From Bin127 sp965203505 (GTDB lineage: Bacteria > Chloroflexota > Dehalococcoidia > Lucifugimonadales > Lucifugimonadaceae), in NCBI GenBank assembly GCA_965203505.1, contig OZ241880.1:2852001-2916000 (forward strand): a stretch of 64,000 nt of DNA, read 5' to 3'. The notes below the pieces were generated by a model. The model saw nothing but the letters and a program-made list of their open reading frames with translations, did not search any database and was not told the DNA's origin. Positions 42,203 through 55,100 of this stretch are shown here, in pieces. How positions within the stretch are numbered: the first letter of the stretch is position 1; each line of letters opens with the position of its first letter. A program made the position numbers and the translations under genes.

Positions 42203-44113
42203 ATGACCTTAGTCGACGAAGTCAAGGCAAGGTTGACAATCGTTGATGTCGTGTCTGACTATCTCGCGCTCGACAATCCATCATCTCGTACGCCCAAGGC
42301 GCTCTGCCCATTCCACGAAGAACGAACCCCTTCGTTCAGCTTGTCCCTCGACCACGACTCTTGGCGATGTTGGGGAGCATGCGGTGTCGGCGGCGACATG
42401 TTTAGTTTCGTGATGCGTGCTGACGGCATCGAGTTCAAAGAAGCGCTCGAAAAGTTGGCCCGCAAAGCCGGCATCGAAACGGAATTTCGCAACGAAAATC
42501 CCAACGGTCGTCGCAGAGGCAAGTCGGCTACGATGCACCAAGTCAACGAGGTCGCCGAGGAGTTCTTCTTCCGACAGTTGGTGGGTGCTCAAGGCGAAGA
42601 TGCTCTCGCATATCTAGTTTCACGCGGCATCGACGCTCAGACAGCCCGTCGACGCGGCATCGGCTTTGCTCCCGGCGGAGTAAATTCACTCTTCGCACAC
42701 CTCAAATCCATCGGCGCCGATAGCCAAGCCGTCGTCCAAGCCGGCCTCGTAGTCAAAGGTGAAGACGGATCGTGGCGAGATATGTTCGCGAACCGGATCA
42801 CCGTTTCAATCAAGGACCCGCGCGGCAACATCATCGGTTTCGGCGCGCGTGCCATGGGCGATGCGCAACCCAAGTACCTGAACACGCACGAGACGGCGAT
42901 CTTCAACAAATCTCAGACCCTCTATGGGCTGCACTGGGCGTCAGACGCGATCCGCGCTTCAGGCCGAGCAATCGTCGTGGAAGGCTACATGGACGTCATA
43001 ACCGCCCAAGAGCGCGGATTCAAAAACGTCGTCGCCTGCATGGGCACATCGGTCACATCGCAACAGCTTCAAACGGTCGCCACGTTCCTGCCGGACGATC
43101 CCGATAACCCACCGTCGGTGATTCTGTGCCTCGACGCCGATGAAGCTGGGCAACAAGCGGCGTTACGCGGACTCCGCATAGCGATCTCTGAACTCGGCCG
43201 ACATGCAACTAACAGCAGGGCATCACGTCGCTCACCGGTCGACATACGAATCGCCAATCCAGTGGTTTCTGAACAAGGCATCGCGAAAGACCCCGACGAA
43301 GCCATTCGGACAGACAGCGCCGAATGGATAGCTTCCATCGACCGTGCAGACGACATCATGCAATTCGTTATCCGCACGAATCTTGAAAAGCACAACGCCA
43401 AGACCGACAGCGGAATGGATGCCGCGATCAATGAGATCGAACCGTTCTTCGAGCGGATTCCCCCCCACACCATACGCGAACAGCGCGTCCTTAACGATTT
43501 CGCAGGGCAACTCAATATCGACGCCGATCACCTGATGAACTTGCTAAGGCGCAAACGGTCGGATCGAGAAACCGCCGTCGGCGTGTCCCAACCAACAACC
43601 GCGCCCCGCAAGAGTCGATCCAGATCGTCTAGAAAATCGATACCGGTCATTCCGGCGGCCGCATTGCAAGCTCCATGGGAGGTGACACTCCTAGCATGCA
43701 TGGTCCAACACGAATTCGCGATCGATCACGCTCAGGTGGTCGAGCCTCAGCATTTCGTGGACCCTTCCCGCATGCGGATTTTCGAATCTCTGCGGACCAC
43801 CGGTAACTTGGATCATTGCCTCGCTCTCATCGAAGGTGAATCCGACGCGATGGACCTCGTGGAACGATTGCAACGAATCCCCATTTCGCCCGGAGACGTC
43901 GGAATCGAGGATGAAGCCGCCGTCATTCAGATCGCACAAGACTGCGCGATCAGAACTCGGCAAGAATATCTGAAACGAAACAAACAGAAAGAGGTGCAGC
44001 TGGCAAAACAAAACGGGAACATGTTCCGTGATGAGGACATGACCAGTGCGGTTGAGACAAACCGCCAAATCAGGGAATTGGCAGTTCCGCTCAACGCGGC
44101 GCCAAAACACTAG
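42203..44113 (+). CDS. dnaG: DNA primase
   Basis: A 636-residue primase that makes RNA primers at the replication fork. The CHC2 zinc finger is CPFHEERTPSFSLSLDHDSW with RCWGACGVGGDMFSFVM; the TOPRIM core shows IVVEGYMDVITAQERGFKNV and VILCLDADEAGQQAALRGL. A C-terminal helicase-binding part follows. I use the ATG at 42203 (MTLVDEVKARL), which has a GGGAGA ribosome site and matches family starts; upstream starts at 42047 and 42158 add unrelated residues. It is followed 12 bp later by rpoD, the conserved dnaG-rpoD pair. Confidence 0.93.
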   Translation: MTLVDEVKARLTIVDVVSDYLALDNPSSRTPKALCPFHEERTPSFSLSLDHDSWRCWGACGVGGDMFSFVMRADGIEFKEALEKLARKAGIETEFRNENPNGRRRGKSATMHQVNEVAEEFFFRQLVGAQGEDALAYLVSRGIDAQTARRRGIGFAPGGVNSLFAHLKSIGADSQAVVQAGLVVKGEDGSWRDMFANRITVSIKDPRGNIIGFGARAMGDAQPKYLNTHETAIFNKSQTLYGLHWASDAIRASGRAIVVEGYMDVITAQERGFKNVVACMGTSVTSQQLQTVATFLPDDPDNPPSVILCLDADEAGQQAALRGLRIAISELGRHATNSRASRRSPVDIRIANPVVSEQGIAKDPDEAIRTDSAEWIASIDRADDIMQFVIRTNLEKHNAKTDSGMDAAINEIEPFFERIPPHTIREQRVLNDFAGQLNIDADHLMNLLRRKRSDRETAVGVSQPTTAPRKSRSRSSRKSIPVIPAAALQAPWEVTLLACMVQHEFAIDHAQVVEPQHFVDPSRMRIFESLRTTGNLDHCLALIEGESDAMDLVERLQRIPISPGDVGIEDEAAVIQIAQDCAIRTRQEYLKRNKQKEVQLAKQNGNMFRDEDMTSAVETNRQIRELAVPLNAAPKH

Positions 44114-44125
44114 GAGGCGCTCAAA

Positions 44126-46444
<2,319 letters not shown>

Positions 46445-46497
46445 GATCCGCCGCCCCAATCAGATCCAATTGCCGCAGACGTCAGTCGCGCACGGTA

Positions 46498-47322
46498 TCA
46501 GCGCTCGGTAACCGAGCCGCCGTTGATGTTGATCGCCTGACCAGTGATGTAAGCCGCACGCGGGCTACAGAGGAATCCGATAAGCTCTCCGACTTCCATG
46601 TCTTCTGCCGGCCTGCCAAGCGGCACTTGAGCGGCGCGACTCCACCACGCGTCGCCGCGACCGATTGGATCTAACCGCGCCGTCTCCGTCATACCGGGGC
46701 AGACGCAATTCGCGGTTATATCGTGTTCCGCCACTTCCTTGGCCAAAGCTTGCGTGAAACCATCCACCGCGAAGTTGGCGGCGTTGTAAGCCGCCATGTT
46801 GGCATTGCCGCGTTTTCCCGCCGTCGAAGAGATGTTGATGATGCGTCCGCCGTTGCCTTGCTCGATCATCTGAAGCGCCGCCGCTTTTGAGCAAAGGTAA
46901 GTCCCGACTACCTTCACCTCTAGCACCTTCTTGAATACATCTTCCGCAACTTCGACAACCGGCACTCGGTCCGCACCGTACGGTGCCGCGGCGTTGTTTA
47001 TGAAGATGTCGACACTGCCCAACTTACTCACGCTGTCGTCGATCAATTTCTGCACTTCGTCGGCATTCGTCACATCCATAACGACCGGCAGAGCCCGGAC
47101 ACCAAACGACCGCACTTCGTCGGCAGTCGATTCGATGTCGCGCCAACCAGCATCCTTCTCGTCAGGTGGGAACGTCGCGGGGTCGCGCCCTGTGCCTGTC
47201 ACGACGACATCCGCCCCCATTCGAGCCAAAACATTAGCGGTCGCTCGACCAATACCTCGTAACCTTCCAGCCCCTGTTACGATGGCGACCTTGCCGCTCA
47301 ATTCACGCTCTGATCCTGTCAT
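46498..47322 (-). CDS. SDR-family oxidoreductase with Lys-to-Asn change in the active site
   Basis: A 274-residue short-chain dehydrogenase/reductase. The cofactor loop is IVTGAGRLRGIGRATANVLA, then DIFINNAAAPYGADR and GGRIINISSTAGKRGNANMA with the catalytic Ser. The catalytic pair normally reads Y-x-x-x-K; here it is AAYNAANFAVDGFTQALAKE, that is Y-N-A-A-N. The C-terminus AAYITGQAININGG is standard. The ATG at 47322 has a GGGAGG site 7 bases upstream. The missing Lys makes normal dehydrogenase activity doubtful. The substrate is unknown. Confidence 0.85.
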   Translation of the reverse strand: MTGSERELSGKVAIVTGAGRLRGIGRATANVLARMGADVVVTGTGRDPATFPPDEKDAGWRDIESTADEVRSFGVRALPVVMDVTNADEVQKLIDDSVSKLGSVDIFINNAAAPYGADRVPVVEVAEDVFKKVLEVKVVGTYLCSKAAALQMIEQGNGGRIINISSTAGKRGNANMAAYNAANFAVDGFTQALAKEVAEHDITANCVCPGMTETARLDPIGRGDAWWSRAAQVPLGRPAEDMEVGELIGFLCSPRAAYITGQAININGGSVTER

Positions 47323-47389
47323 CGTCAATCCTCCCGAGAAAATTAAGGGTTAGACGCGAGCAATTGCTGAGCAGCAATTGTACGGAGGT

Positions 47390-48454
47390 CTACGCCCCCG
47401 GCGCGCCAAGCGTCACCGGAATCTCCATGATCGTTGCATCTTGACCCGCGCCGCGCACCGCCGTGACCAAGATGTCCGTTCCGCGCGGATGCGTGCGCAA
47501 GAACTCGGTGAAATCGGTCTTGCCGCGAATTGGTGTGTCGTCGATCTCTACGATGATGTCATCGACCATGAAACCGACAGCCGCCGGGGAATCGGGGTCA
47601 ACGTACCGGACTCCGAATCCTTCGCTGACCGGCAACGCCTGTTGAAAGGCGATGTAAGGCGTGACATCCACGCCGCCCACACCTAGATAACCGGGACTCT
47701 CACGCTCTCCCAACGCCACCAAACGTCCTGCACCCGCCACAACGGTGTTGATGTCAAGCGCAAAGTTTGCGCCTTGACCAACGTTGATCGTACCTAGGTT
47801 GATCCCGATGACCTCGCCCGCGGAGTTTACCAGCGCACCTCCGCTGCTACCAAGGTTGATCGCCGCGTCCGTCTGGATCAGACCGTCGAAAATGTTGCCG
47901 TTCTCGTCCGCCACCGTGCGGTTCAACGCACTCACAACGCCGCGACTGACGCTCGGGCCGCCGCTGAGGCCAAATGCATGTCCGATAGAGACCACATCCT
48001 CACCTACACGGAGAACATCGGAATTGCCGAATGTGGCAGCCGAAAGGTCTACGGAATCGACTTGAAGGAGAGCCAGGTCAAGCGAACTATCTTCCCTCAA
48101 TAGAGTAGCGCCATAACGTTTGCCTACGTTCGAAGTGATTTCGATCTCTTCTGCACCTTCAATTACGTGCCAATTCGTGACGATCGAACCAGACGAATTG
48201 AACACTATTCCCGTCCCGCGTCCTACGCCATCCGCTCGACGTACCGTGACGTTGACGATCGATGGTGCCGTTGCGTCGACGACATCGGGTATCCACGAAT
48301 TCGACGCCCCAGTTTCACGCTTGAATACCGCTGTCGATTCGGGTGACCCATTCGACGGTGTGGAGGACACACAAGCCGAAACCGCCATGGCGATGATTGC
48401 CATTCCGACGATGGCTAGCGCCAAGCTTGACGTTAACCGCTGTTTGAGTTCCAC
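47390..48454 (-). CDS. HtrA/DegP-like serine protease lipoprotein
   Basis: A trypsin-like protease with one PDZ domain, 354 residues. The start is GTG 48454 with AGGAGG 6 bases upstream. A lipoprotein signal follows (AIIAMAVSAC). Triad: His in SIVTNWHVIEGAEE, Asp in DSSLDLALLQVDS, Ser in DAAINLGSSGGALVNSAGEV. The PDZ domain spans about residues 260-350 (YVDPDSPAAVGFMVDDIIVE, TPIRGKTDFTEFLRTHPRG). It is expected to act outside the membrane in protein quality control. Confidence 0.9.
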   Translation of the reverse strand: MELKQRLTSSLALAIVGMAIIAMAVSACVSSTPSNGSPESTAVFKRETGASNSWIPDVVDATAPSIVNVTVRRADGVGRGTGIVFNSSGSIVTNWHVIEGAEEIEITSNVGKRYGATLLREDSSLDLALLQVDSVDLSAATFGNSDVLRVGEDVVSIGHAFGLSGGPSVSRGVVSALNRTVADENGNIFDGLIQTDAAINLGSSGGALVNSAGEVIGINLGTINVGQGANFALDINTVVAGAGRLVALGERESPGYLGVGGVDVTPYIAFQQALPVSEGFGVRYVDPDSPAAVGFMVDDIIVEIDDTPIRGKTDFTEFLRTHPRGTDILVTAVRGAGQDATIMEIPVTLGAPGA

Positions 48455-48848
48455 TTCATGCCTCCTGACCGCTCGAGAAAGTGGATGGAGGTGCTTAGTT
48501 GCATTATATCGGCGGTGATGCTGGCACTGGTTCCGAGTCACCTCGAAACACTGCCGTTGATCGCGAAACCAACGAACTTTCCGACCAGCTTATTCGCCAA
48601 TTGCCATGAAATTGTCAAGACCGCCGACAGATCGAGTTGCGTGAAGAACCAAACAGTGTCTTTCGGCGTAATACTTGGTTGTCGCTTTTACCATCTGACA
48701 TGATCGCAAAACTCCGCGTTACAATTGTGGGTTGGGATTCTGAGACGTCGTTGGTCGAATTTCGCATGATCTTCATGCGCCATCAGTCTTCGTAAGCCCC
48801 AATTCATCATGCTCAGCTCATAAACCGCGGCACTAAAGGACGCGAGAA
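48455..48848. other. Divergent intergenic region without a gene
   Basis: 394 bp between the htrA-like gene (minus) and the first FtsX-type permease (plus). No protein-like frame. A TATAAT on the minus strand at 48508-48503 could be the -10 box of the protease gene. On the plus strand CTGACA (48695) followed by TACAAT (48720) is a weak candidate for the permease operon, with a long spacer. Confidence 0.4.
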
Positions 48849-51800
48849 CTGAACTTCCTCAGATTTACACTGCGCCGGATCTCGGGCGAAGGAACGCTTT
48901 TAATAGGCGCATTTATCGGGTCTCTGATCACCGCAACTGTTGTCGCCGGTGCACCCGTGTACCTTCGCACGCTCGAACGCGCCGGCGTTCAAGACACGAT
49001 CGACTCTGCCGACAGTACCTACACCCACCTTCAAGTGAGCACAAGGTGGCTACCATTGGAAGTCGGCAAATACGTCGCGGCGAACGAATCGCTAGCCGCC
49101 GCCCAGGAAGAATATCTTGACGGTGCTTTCACGGGCGATGCGTCCCTGATAAAAACACGTCGTGCCAATTGGGGCAAGCAAGGCGAAGGATTGCGCCGGC
49201 ACAACGAAGCCTCGCGGGCAATGTTCTTGTCGATGACCGGCATCGACGATCGCATCGTGTACATCGACGGTCGCGCACCGTCAAATCGTCTCGTTTACTC
49301 CGAGAACGTTCCCACCGTCGAGGCCGCTATCGTTTGGGATCGCGCATCACGGTTCGACATCCGAATCGGCGATGTCATCGAAACCGTCCCGGAAGCCCGC
49401 GGCATCGGTCTCGTCAATGTCACCATCACCGGAATCTTCACTGTTCCCGATCCGTCCGACGACTATTGGGTCGGACTATCGGACCCTATAGTTCGCCCGA
49501 TGCCGATAGTAGATGGGCGCGAACCACCAATCGTGATGCTGGTTCATCCTTCCGTGATGCTGAACACGGTGGCCGAAGCCAACGCCGGGTTGCCCGCCGA
49601 TTTCAGTTGGTATCTCTACGTCGATACCGACTACTTCAAACTTTTGAACCTCAACGAATCCATCAGCAGGCTCACAGAATTCGAAGAAAGGATCGGTATC
49701 GAGATCACGCGCGCCGACGTGTTGACGATCCTCGATTCGCGGTTGAATTCGTTGCAACGACGGATGTTGTTCGCTCGAATACCGATGTTGCTATTGGCCG
49801 CGTTGGCAATCACATCGATCGCCTACTATCTGTTCATGGTCGCCGGCATCATCGCCCGGCGTCGATCCCTGGAAACATCGATGCTGCGCAGCAGAGGCAT
49901 CACAGTTTTGCAGGTGATCCGCTCATACGCGATCGAAAGCGTGTTGATAGCCGGAGTGCCGGCTTTAGTCGCGCCAATCGTCGCCGTCGGCTTGGTAGCA
50001 TCCCTCGGGCTGCTGCCCGCATACCAAAGCGTCAACGAATCACTGTTCCTGAATGTCGAATTTGCTTGGCAATCATGGATCTGGTCGATCACCGCAGGAT
50101 TCGCAGTCTTCGCGATATTGCTGCTGCCGGCCATACTCGGCACCCGCCGCGGGATCATCGACCAGTATCAGTCGGAGGCACGACCAGAACGCGCACCACT
50201 TTTCCAGCGCTACTACTTAGATGTCATTTTCCTCGTGATCGGTTCACTCGTCTGGTGGGAACTCACCACTAGAGGCACGGTCATCGCCTCGACCAGAGAG
50301 GGCGAAAACTCCGCTGACATCACGCTGCTGTTCTCACCCGCAATATTCTTGCTCGTCGTCGCACTCCTGTTTATGCGTCTCTTCCCGATCCTGGCGCAAA
50401 TCATCGCGGTCGTCGGATCCAGATTCCCATCCGTTGAGGTGACTCTCGGACTTTGGCGGCTTCGCCGTAGCCCGTATTGGTACGTCTGGCCGGTTTTGCT
50501 GCTGGTTCTGGTCTCTGGCTTGGGTGTGGTTTCTGGCACTCTGGCTTCAACTCTCGCGCGAAGCACGGAAGAACAGATCCTCTACGAATCGGGAGCCGAT
50601 TTCCGGTTTGTACCGACCCAACCGCCGAGCAATGAAAAAGTTGAAGCATCTCGAAACATCGATGGCGTCGTCAACGCCACACAGGCGTTCAGAGCTTCCG
50701 GTCGATTCGGCACCACGGCACTGGGATTTCAGTTCAATCTCCTCGCCGTCGACTCAGACATATTCGCCCAAACCGCTTGGTTCAGAGAAGATTTTTCGGA
50801 GACCGAGTTCCAAGAGCTGACCTCGAAGATCGCCGTCGAGGTTAAACCTGAACCTATATTCCTGCCGCCCGACACCGTCAAACTCGGTGCATGGGCTAGA
50901 GCCGAGCCGAGGGTCGAAAATCTGTTCCTTTGGTACGTCATCAAAGACGCCAGAGGACGTTCGAGAACTATCACCCTCGGGCAGATAGAAGGCGAGTGGC
51001 AACAGCAGGTTGCAGAACTTTCGAGCAAGTTCACCGAACCCGCTCAGATTGTGTCGGTGCAGACCTTCATGCAAGCGGGGCCCGACGGAGCTGAGCCTAC
51101 CGTGGTTTTCATCGACGACGTTTACGCCGAAAACAGCCAAGGAGAGAGATTCATCCTCGCTGATTTCGACGGTTCGGAAGAATGGACCGGCATGCCGACT
51201 TCCAACGGCCTCGACGTAACTTTCGGCATTTCAGATGAACCCGACGGACTCGTTGTCGGGGTGCCCGGTGATCGTGGGCCGTCAGTCGCTCGAATCGAGA
51301 TGGACCGCGGCAACGATCAAGGCGTTAGAGGTATCTATCGAACCGCGACCGGCGAACCGCTGCCCGTGATCGCCAGCGATGCATTGATGTTCTCGACAAA
51401 CACCGATGTCGGATCGAAATTTATCGTTCAAATCAACGGAGGATACTTGCCCGTCGAGATCGTCGACACCGTGACATACTTCCCGACGTTGAACCCCTCA
51501 CGCGCACCGTTCATGGTTTCGAACGTCGAATCGACTATCGATTTCCTGGAGTTGCGTGGCTTGACGGCTCAAAGACCCAACGAACTTTTCGTCTCGATCG
51601 AACCCGATATGCACGCTTCTGCGCTGCGCGACTTGCGTGAAGTTCTCGGCTTCGGCGCGTTGACCGACCGCGCCAGCCTGCTTGAAGATTCAACTGTAGA
51701 CCCATTAGTAGTGGCAGGATGGCGAGGTATCAGTATCGTCTCCATTCTGATGGCTGGTGTCGCCGCAGCTTTCGGTTATATGACCTATCTTGCCGCGCAC

Positions 51801-52139
51801 GCTTACCGCACCAAAAAAGAATCGGCCCTGCTATCGAGTATGGGAATGAAAACGTCTTCATTCGGCGTGTTGGTGTTGATCGAACATGCCATGGTGGCCC
51901 TGCTCGGAATGGGCATCGGGATCGCTAGCGGTTGGTACGTGAGCCGTCTCGCGGTCAGCAGTCTGACGTTCACCCAATCGGGCGGCGAACTCTTACCACC
52001 TTTCGTGATGCAGACGAACTGGGTCCCTGTAGCGATTCTGGCCGCTGTCATCATTGGCGCGACGCTCATCGCCGTTTACACCATCATGCGCCAATACCGC
52101 ACTTTGCCGATACACGAGTTGACACGCGACGCGAATTAA
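48849..52139 (+). CDS. FtsX-like ABC transporter permease 1 (CTG start)
   Basis: A protein of 1096 residues with the MacB/FtsX layout: an N-terminal membrane helix, a large outer domain, three helices, one more helix and a second outer domain, then three C-terminal helices. The frame has no ATG/GTG/TTG before 48957, which lies after the first helix. A CTG at 48849 with AAAGGA 8 bases upstream gives LNFLRFTLRRISGEGTLLIG AFIGSLITATVVAG in two parts, matching the start of permease 2. Helical cues: MLLLAALAITSIAYYLFMVA, ETSMLRSRGITVLQVIRSYA, then near the C-terminus KKESALLSSMGMKTSSFGVL. It forms an operon with permease 2 and two ATPases. The substrate is unknown; lipid or lipoprotein traffic is typical for the class. 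Confidence 0.85.
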   Translation: MNFLRFTLRRISGEGTLLIGAFIGSLITATVVAGAPVYLRTLERAGVQDTIDSADSTYTHLQVSTRWLPLEVGKYVAANESLAAAQEEYLDGAFTGDASLIKTRRANWGKQGEGLRRHNEASRAMFLSMTGIDDRIVYIDGRAPSNRLVYSENVPTVEAAIVWDRASRFDIRIGDVIETVPEARGIGLVNVTITGIFTVPDPSDDYWVGLSDPIVRPMPIVDGREPPIVMLVHPSVMLNTVAEANAGLPADFSWYLYVDTDYFKLLNLNESISRLTEFEERIGIEITRADVLTILDSRLNSLQRRMLFARIPMLLLAALAITSIAYYLFMVAGIIARRRSLETSMLRSRGITVLQVIRSYAIESVLIAGVPALVAPIVAVGLVASLGLLPAYQSVNESLFLNVEFAWQSWIWSITAGFAVFAILLLPAILGTRRGIIDQYQSEARPERAPLFQRYYLDVIFLVIGSLVWWELTTRGTVIASTREGENSADITLLFSPAIFLLVVALLFMRLFPILAQIIAVVGSRFPSVEVTLGLWRLRRSPYWYVWPVLLLVLVSGLGVVSGTLASTLARSTEEQILYESGADFRFVPTQPPSNEKVEASRNIDGVVNATQAFRASGRFGTTALGFQFNLLAVDSDIFAQTAWFREDFSETEFQELTSKIAVEVKPEPIFLPPDTVKLGAWARAEPRVENLFLWYVIKDARGRSRTITLGQIEGEWQQQVAELSSKFTEPAQIVSVQTFMQAGPDGAEPTVVFIDDVYAENSQGERFILADFDGSEEWTGMPTSNGLDVTFGISDEPDGLVVGVPGDRGPSVARIEMDRGNDQGVRGIYRTATGEPLPVIASDALMFSTNTDVGSKFIVQINGGYLPVEIVDTVTYFPTLNPSRAPFMVSNVESTIDFLELRGLTAQRPNELFVSIEPDMHASALRDLREVLGFGALTDRASLLEDSTVDPLVVAGWRGISIVSILMAGVAAAFGYMTYLAAHAYRTKKESALLSSMGMKTSSFGVLVLIEHAMVALLGMGIGIASGWYVSRLAVSSLTFTQSGGELLPPFVMQTNWVPVAILAAVIIGATLIAVYTIMRQYRTLPIHELTRDAN

Positions 52140-52145
52140 ATCGAG

Positions 52146-55100
52146 ATGCGCAGCACGATACAACTCATGCTCAAACGCACAATCGCGAACTGGCGATTGT
52201 TGTCGGCCGTAATCATCGGCTCCGTCCTCGCAGGCACCATCATGTCTGCCACCGTTGTCTATTTCGAATCCCTCAGGGACATCGCGCTCCAGAAGGAGTT
52301 GGCAGATCAAAATCCCGCCGACCTCGACATACTCATCGAAGCCGATCAGACTCCGATCAACAACGAAACGCACGCGGAACTCACCAGCTCTATGGAGGCC
52401 TTGCTGCTCGCCCGCGTCGGGAAGTTCACCACGCAATACAACCGCGCCATGCGAAGTTGGACCTTCTTTGTCGATGAACCTCCCGAACTGGTTCCGATGG
52501 GCGAGTGCCCTTGCAGGCCGACAGTCGCAGAACCCGATTCCTTCAACGAACGCGACGAACCATTGATCGAGTGCGATTGCCGCCGAATTCAATGCTTGAC
52601 CGTGCCGGACGAACCGCACAGCATCGATGTCACCCAAGGGCGATTCCCAGAGATCAACGCCGAGCCTGCCCCCGGCTCCGATCTGACGATAGAAGCATTG
52701 CTCGACGAGGACGCATCCGAACTTTTTGATCTCGAACTCGGCGACGTGATCCCGGCACGTCCTCACTGGGACGAACAGAACCTCAACGTCAACATCCGCC
52801 TGGCTGGCATCTACGAACGGGCACATCCCGAAGACCCAGAGTGGAGGATTTTCGACCAAGCGTTCGGTTCCCGAAGCACAACTTTGGAGTTCGCACAGTT
52901 CATCGTGCCGCAGCAAGCGATGCTCGAAACCCTGGGCGTCTATTTCCCCAACATGGGCGCGGAATACGCATGGTTCCTAGACGTTGAGCCGACCACGATC
53001 CACGCAACCGACACACAAGAGATCCGCCAAACACTCGAGATCACCGAAAACGAGCTCAGATCGCAGGTCGACGGATTCGTGCTGGATACCGAGCTCGACA
53101 AAACACTGCTCCGGTACGAGATCGAACTCTTCTTTAACCGGTTGCCAATGTTCATCGTCCTGATCCTGATCGTCTTGGTCGTGGTTTACTACACCGCCAC
53201 GCTCGCCGGACTTCTGATTGAGGCACAATCTGCCGATGTCGCTCTGCTGAGAGGACGCGGCACAACGTCAAGGCAGTTGTTATTGATGTTTGCGGTCGAG
53301 ACGGTGATAATCGCAGCTTTCGCCATAGTCTGCGGTCCGTTCCTCGCCATCTGGGGCGTTTCATTCCTCGGCACGTTGCCATTCTTCGGCGAACTTAATG
53401 CCGGTGAAGCCCTGCCCGTGAACCTGACGCGCAGCGTATACGTCATGGCTGCCATAGGTTCGGTAATGACCATGATCGCGCTCATGATCCCGGCATTTCG
53501 AGTTACGCAACAAGGCGTCATCGCCGAGCGCGCTGGGCGAGCCAGACCCCAGAGATTAGCCTTCATCCAACGCTACTACCTAGACCTAGGATTTCTGGCT
53601 GTGGTCCTGTTTCTTTTCTGGCAACTCACCAGACAAGGCTCGTTCGTGGCTAACGACCTATTCGGCGAAACCACCGTGAACCAAGTGATACTAGCAGTTC
53701 CAGCGCTCTTCCTAGTCGCCGCCGGCGTCGTATTGCTGCGGGTCTTCCCGCTGGCAATGGATCTACTCGGAAGATTGATGACCACCGGTATCGCTTCGAG
53801 GATCATCTCCCCCGCAGTGGTGTTGGGAATATGGCAGATGGCGCGCAACCCAGCCCACTACTCCCGGGTTTCGCTTCTCTTGATACTGACCGCTGGTTTG
53901 GGCGTGTTCGCCGCAAGCTTTGCCGCAACCCTCGAGCGCAGCGCCCGCGATCAGGTCCTCTACCAAACTGGCGGCGAAATCCGCGTGCCCGGAATTTCGA
54001 ATCGGCCCGGCGGACGGTCGTTCAATCTCGAAGAGGACCTCAAGAGCATCAAAGGCATCGAGGACGCCACCACAATCTACCGTCTGCGCGGTTCCTTCAC
54101 CGCTGGATTCAACTTCGATCAATTCTCAGTCCTAGCCGTAGACCCCGACGAAATCAGCGGCATAGCATGGCGACGTGAAGACTTTACCGACGACGACTAC
54201 GCAACAACATTCCAATCGATAGCGTTCGATTCGGACGAGGGTATACCGCTGCCAGAAGACGCACGGTTCATTACCGCCCGTGTAAAGCCGTTATTCCCGA
54301 TGCAAGAGGTGCGATTCGTCGCCCGACTCAGCGACGCCAACAATCGGTTTTACAGCGTCGATTTAGGCAATCTGTTCCCTGAATCGCGTTCACGAAACCG
54401 ATTCCCGTGCGTTCTCGAATATGCAGACTCCGAAAACGACGAGTTCCCGTTGCCTTCATGGTGTCGCATCGGCACGTCCCTGCAACCAGCGCCGTTCGGA
54501 AGGGAACGCGTCCTGCTGCCTGTCGGCCCACTCAAGCTACATTCGATCGGCGTTTCGACTTTCGACGGATCGCTGAGAAGCGGTGCCGTCGACATCGACG
54601 ACATCTCCACCATCAGCAACGACGGCACCAAGATGTACCGTCTCGAATTCTTCGATGGCGAATCCGGCTATACATGGAATCTGATGAGACCAACATCAGA
54701 GGCTTTTGCCGATACGCTCGATCCATCGCCTTTGCCGCCCGAAGAGGCCGAAAATCCGGGCATAATGCGACTGCGCTGGGCTGCTGGCTCCTTGAACGAA
54801 TTCCGCGGAATCTCATCCGGACGCACTATCGAAAACATCCCGGTGTTGGCGAGCGAGTCACTGCTCGACAAGATCGGCGCAAGAGTCGGCGAAACAATCG
54901 GCGTCTCGATCGACAACGAAAGAACCTCCCTCGATATCGTCGGAGTCATCGACTATTTCCCGACACTCAACCCAGAAGAGAGCAGCTTCGTCGTCATGGA
55001 TTTCGATGCTGCCCACAACTTGGTCAACGCCCGGCGCCACACCGGCGAACGCGTCGCGAACGAAGCCTGGCTCAAGACCGAAGCCGGAACGCCATCTATC

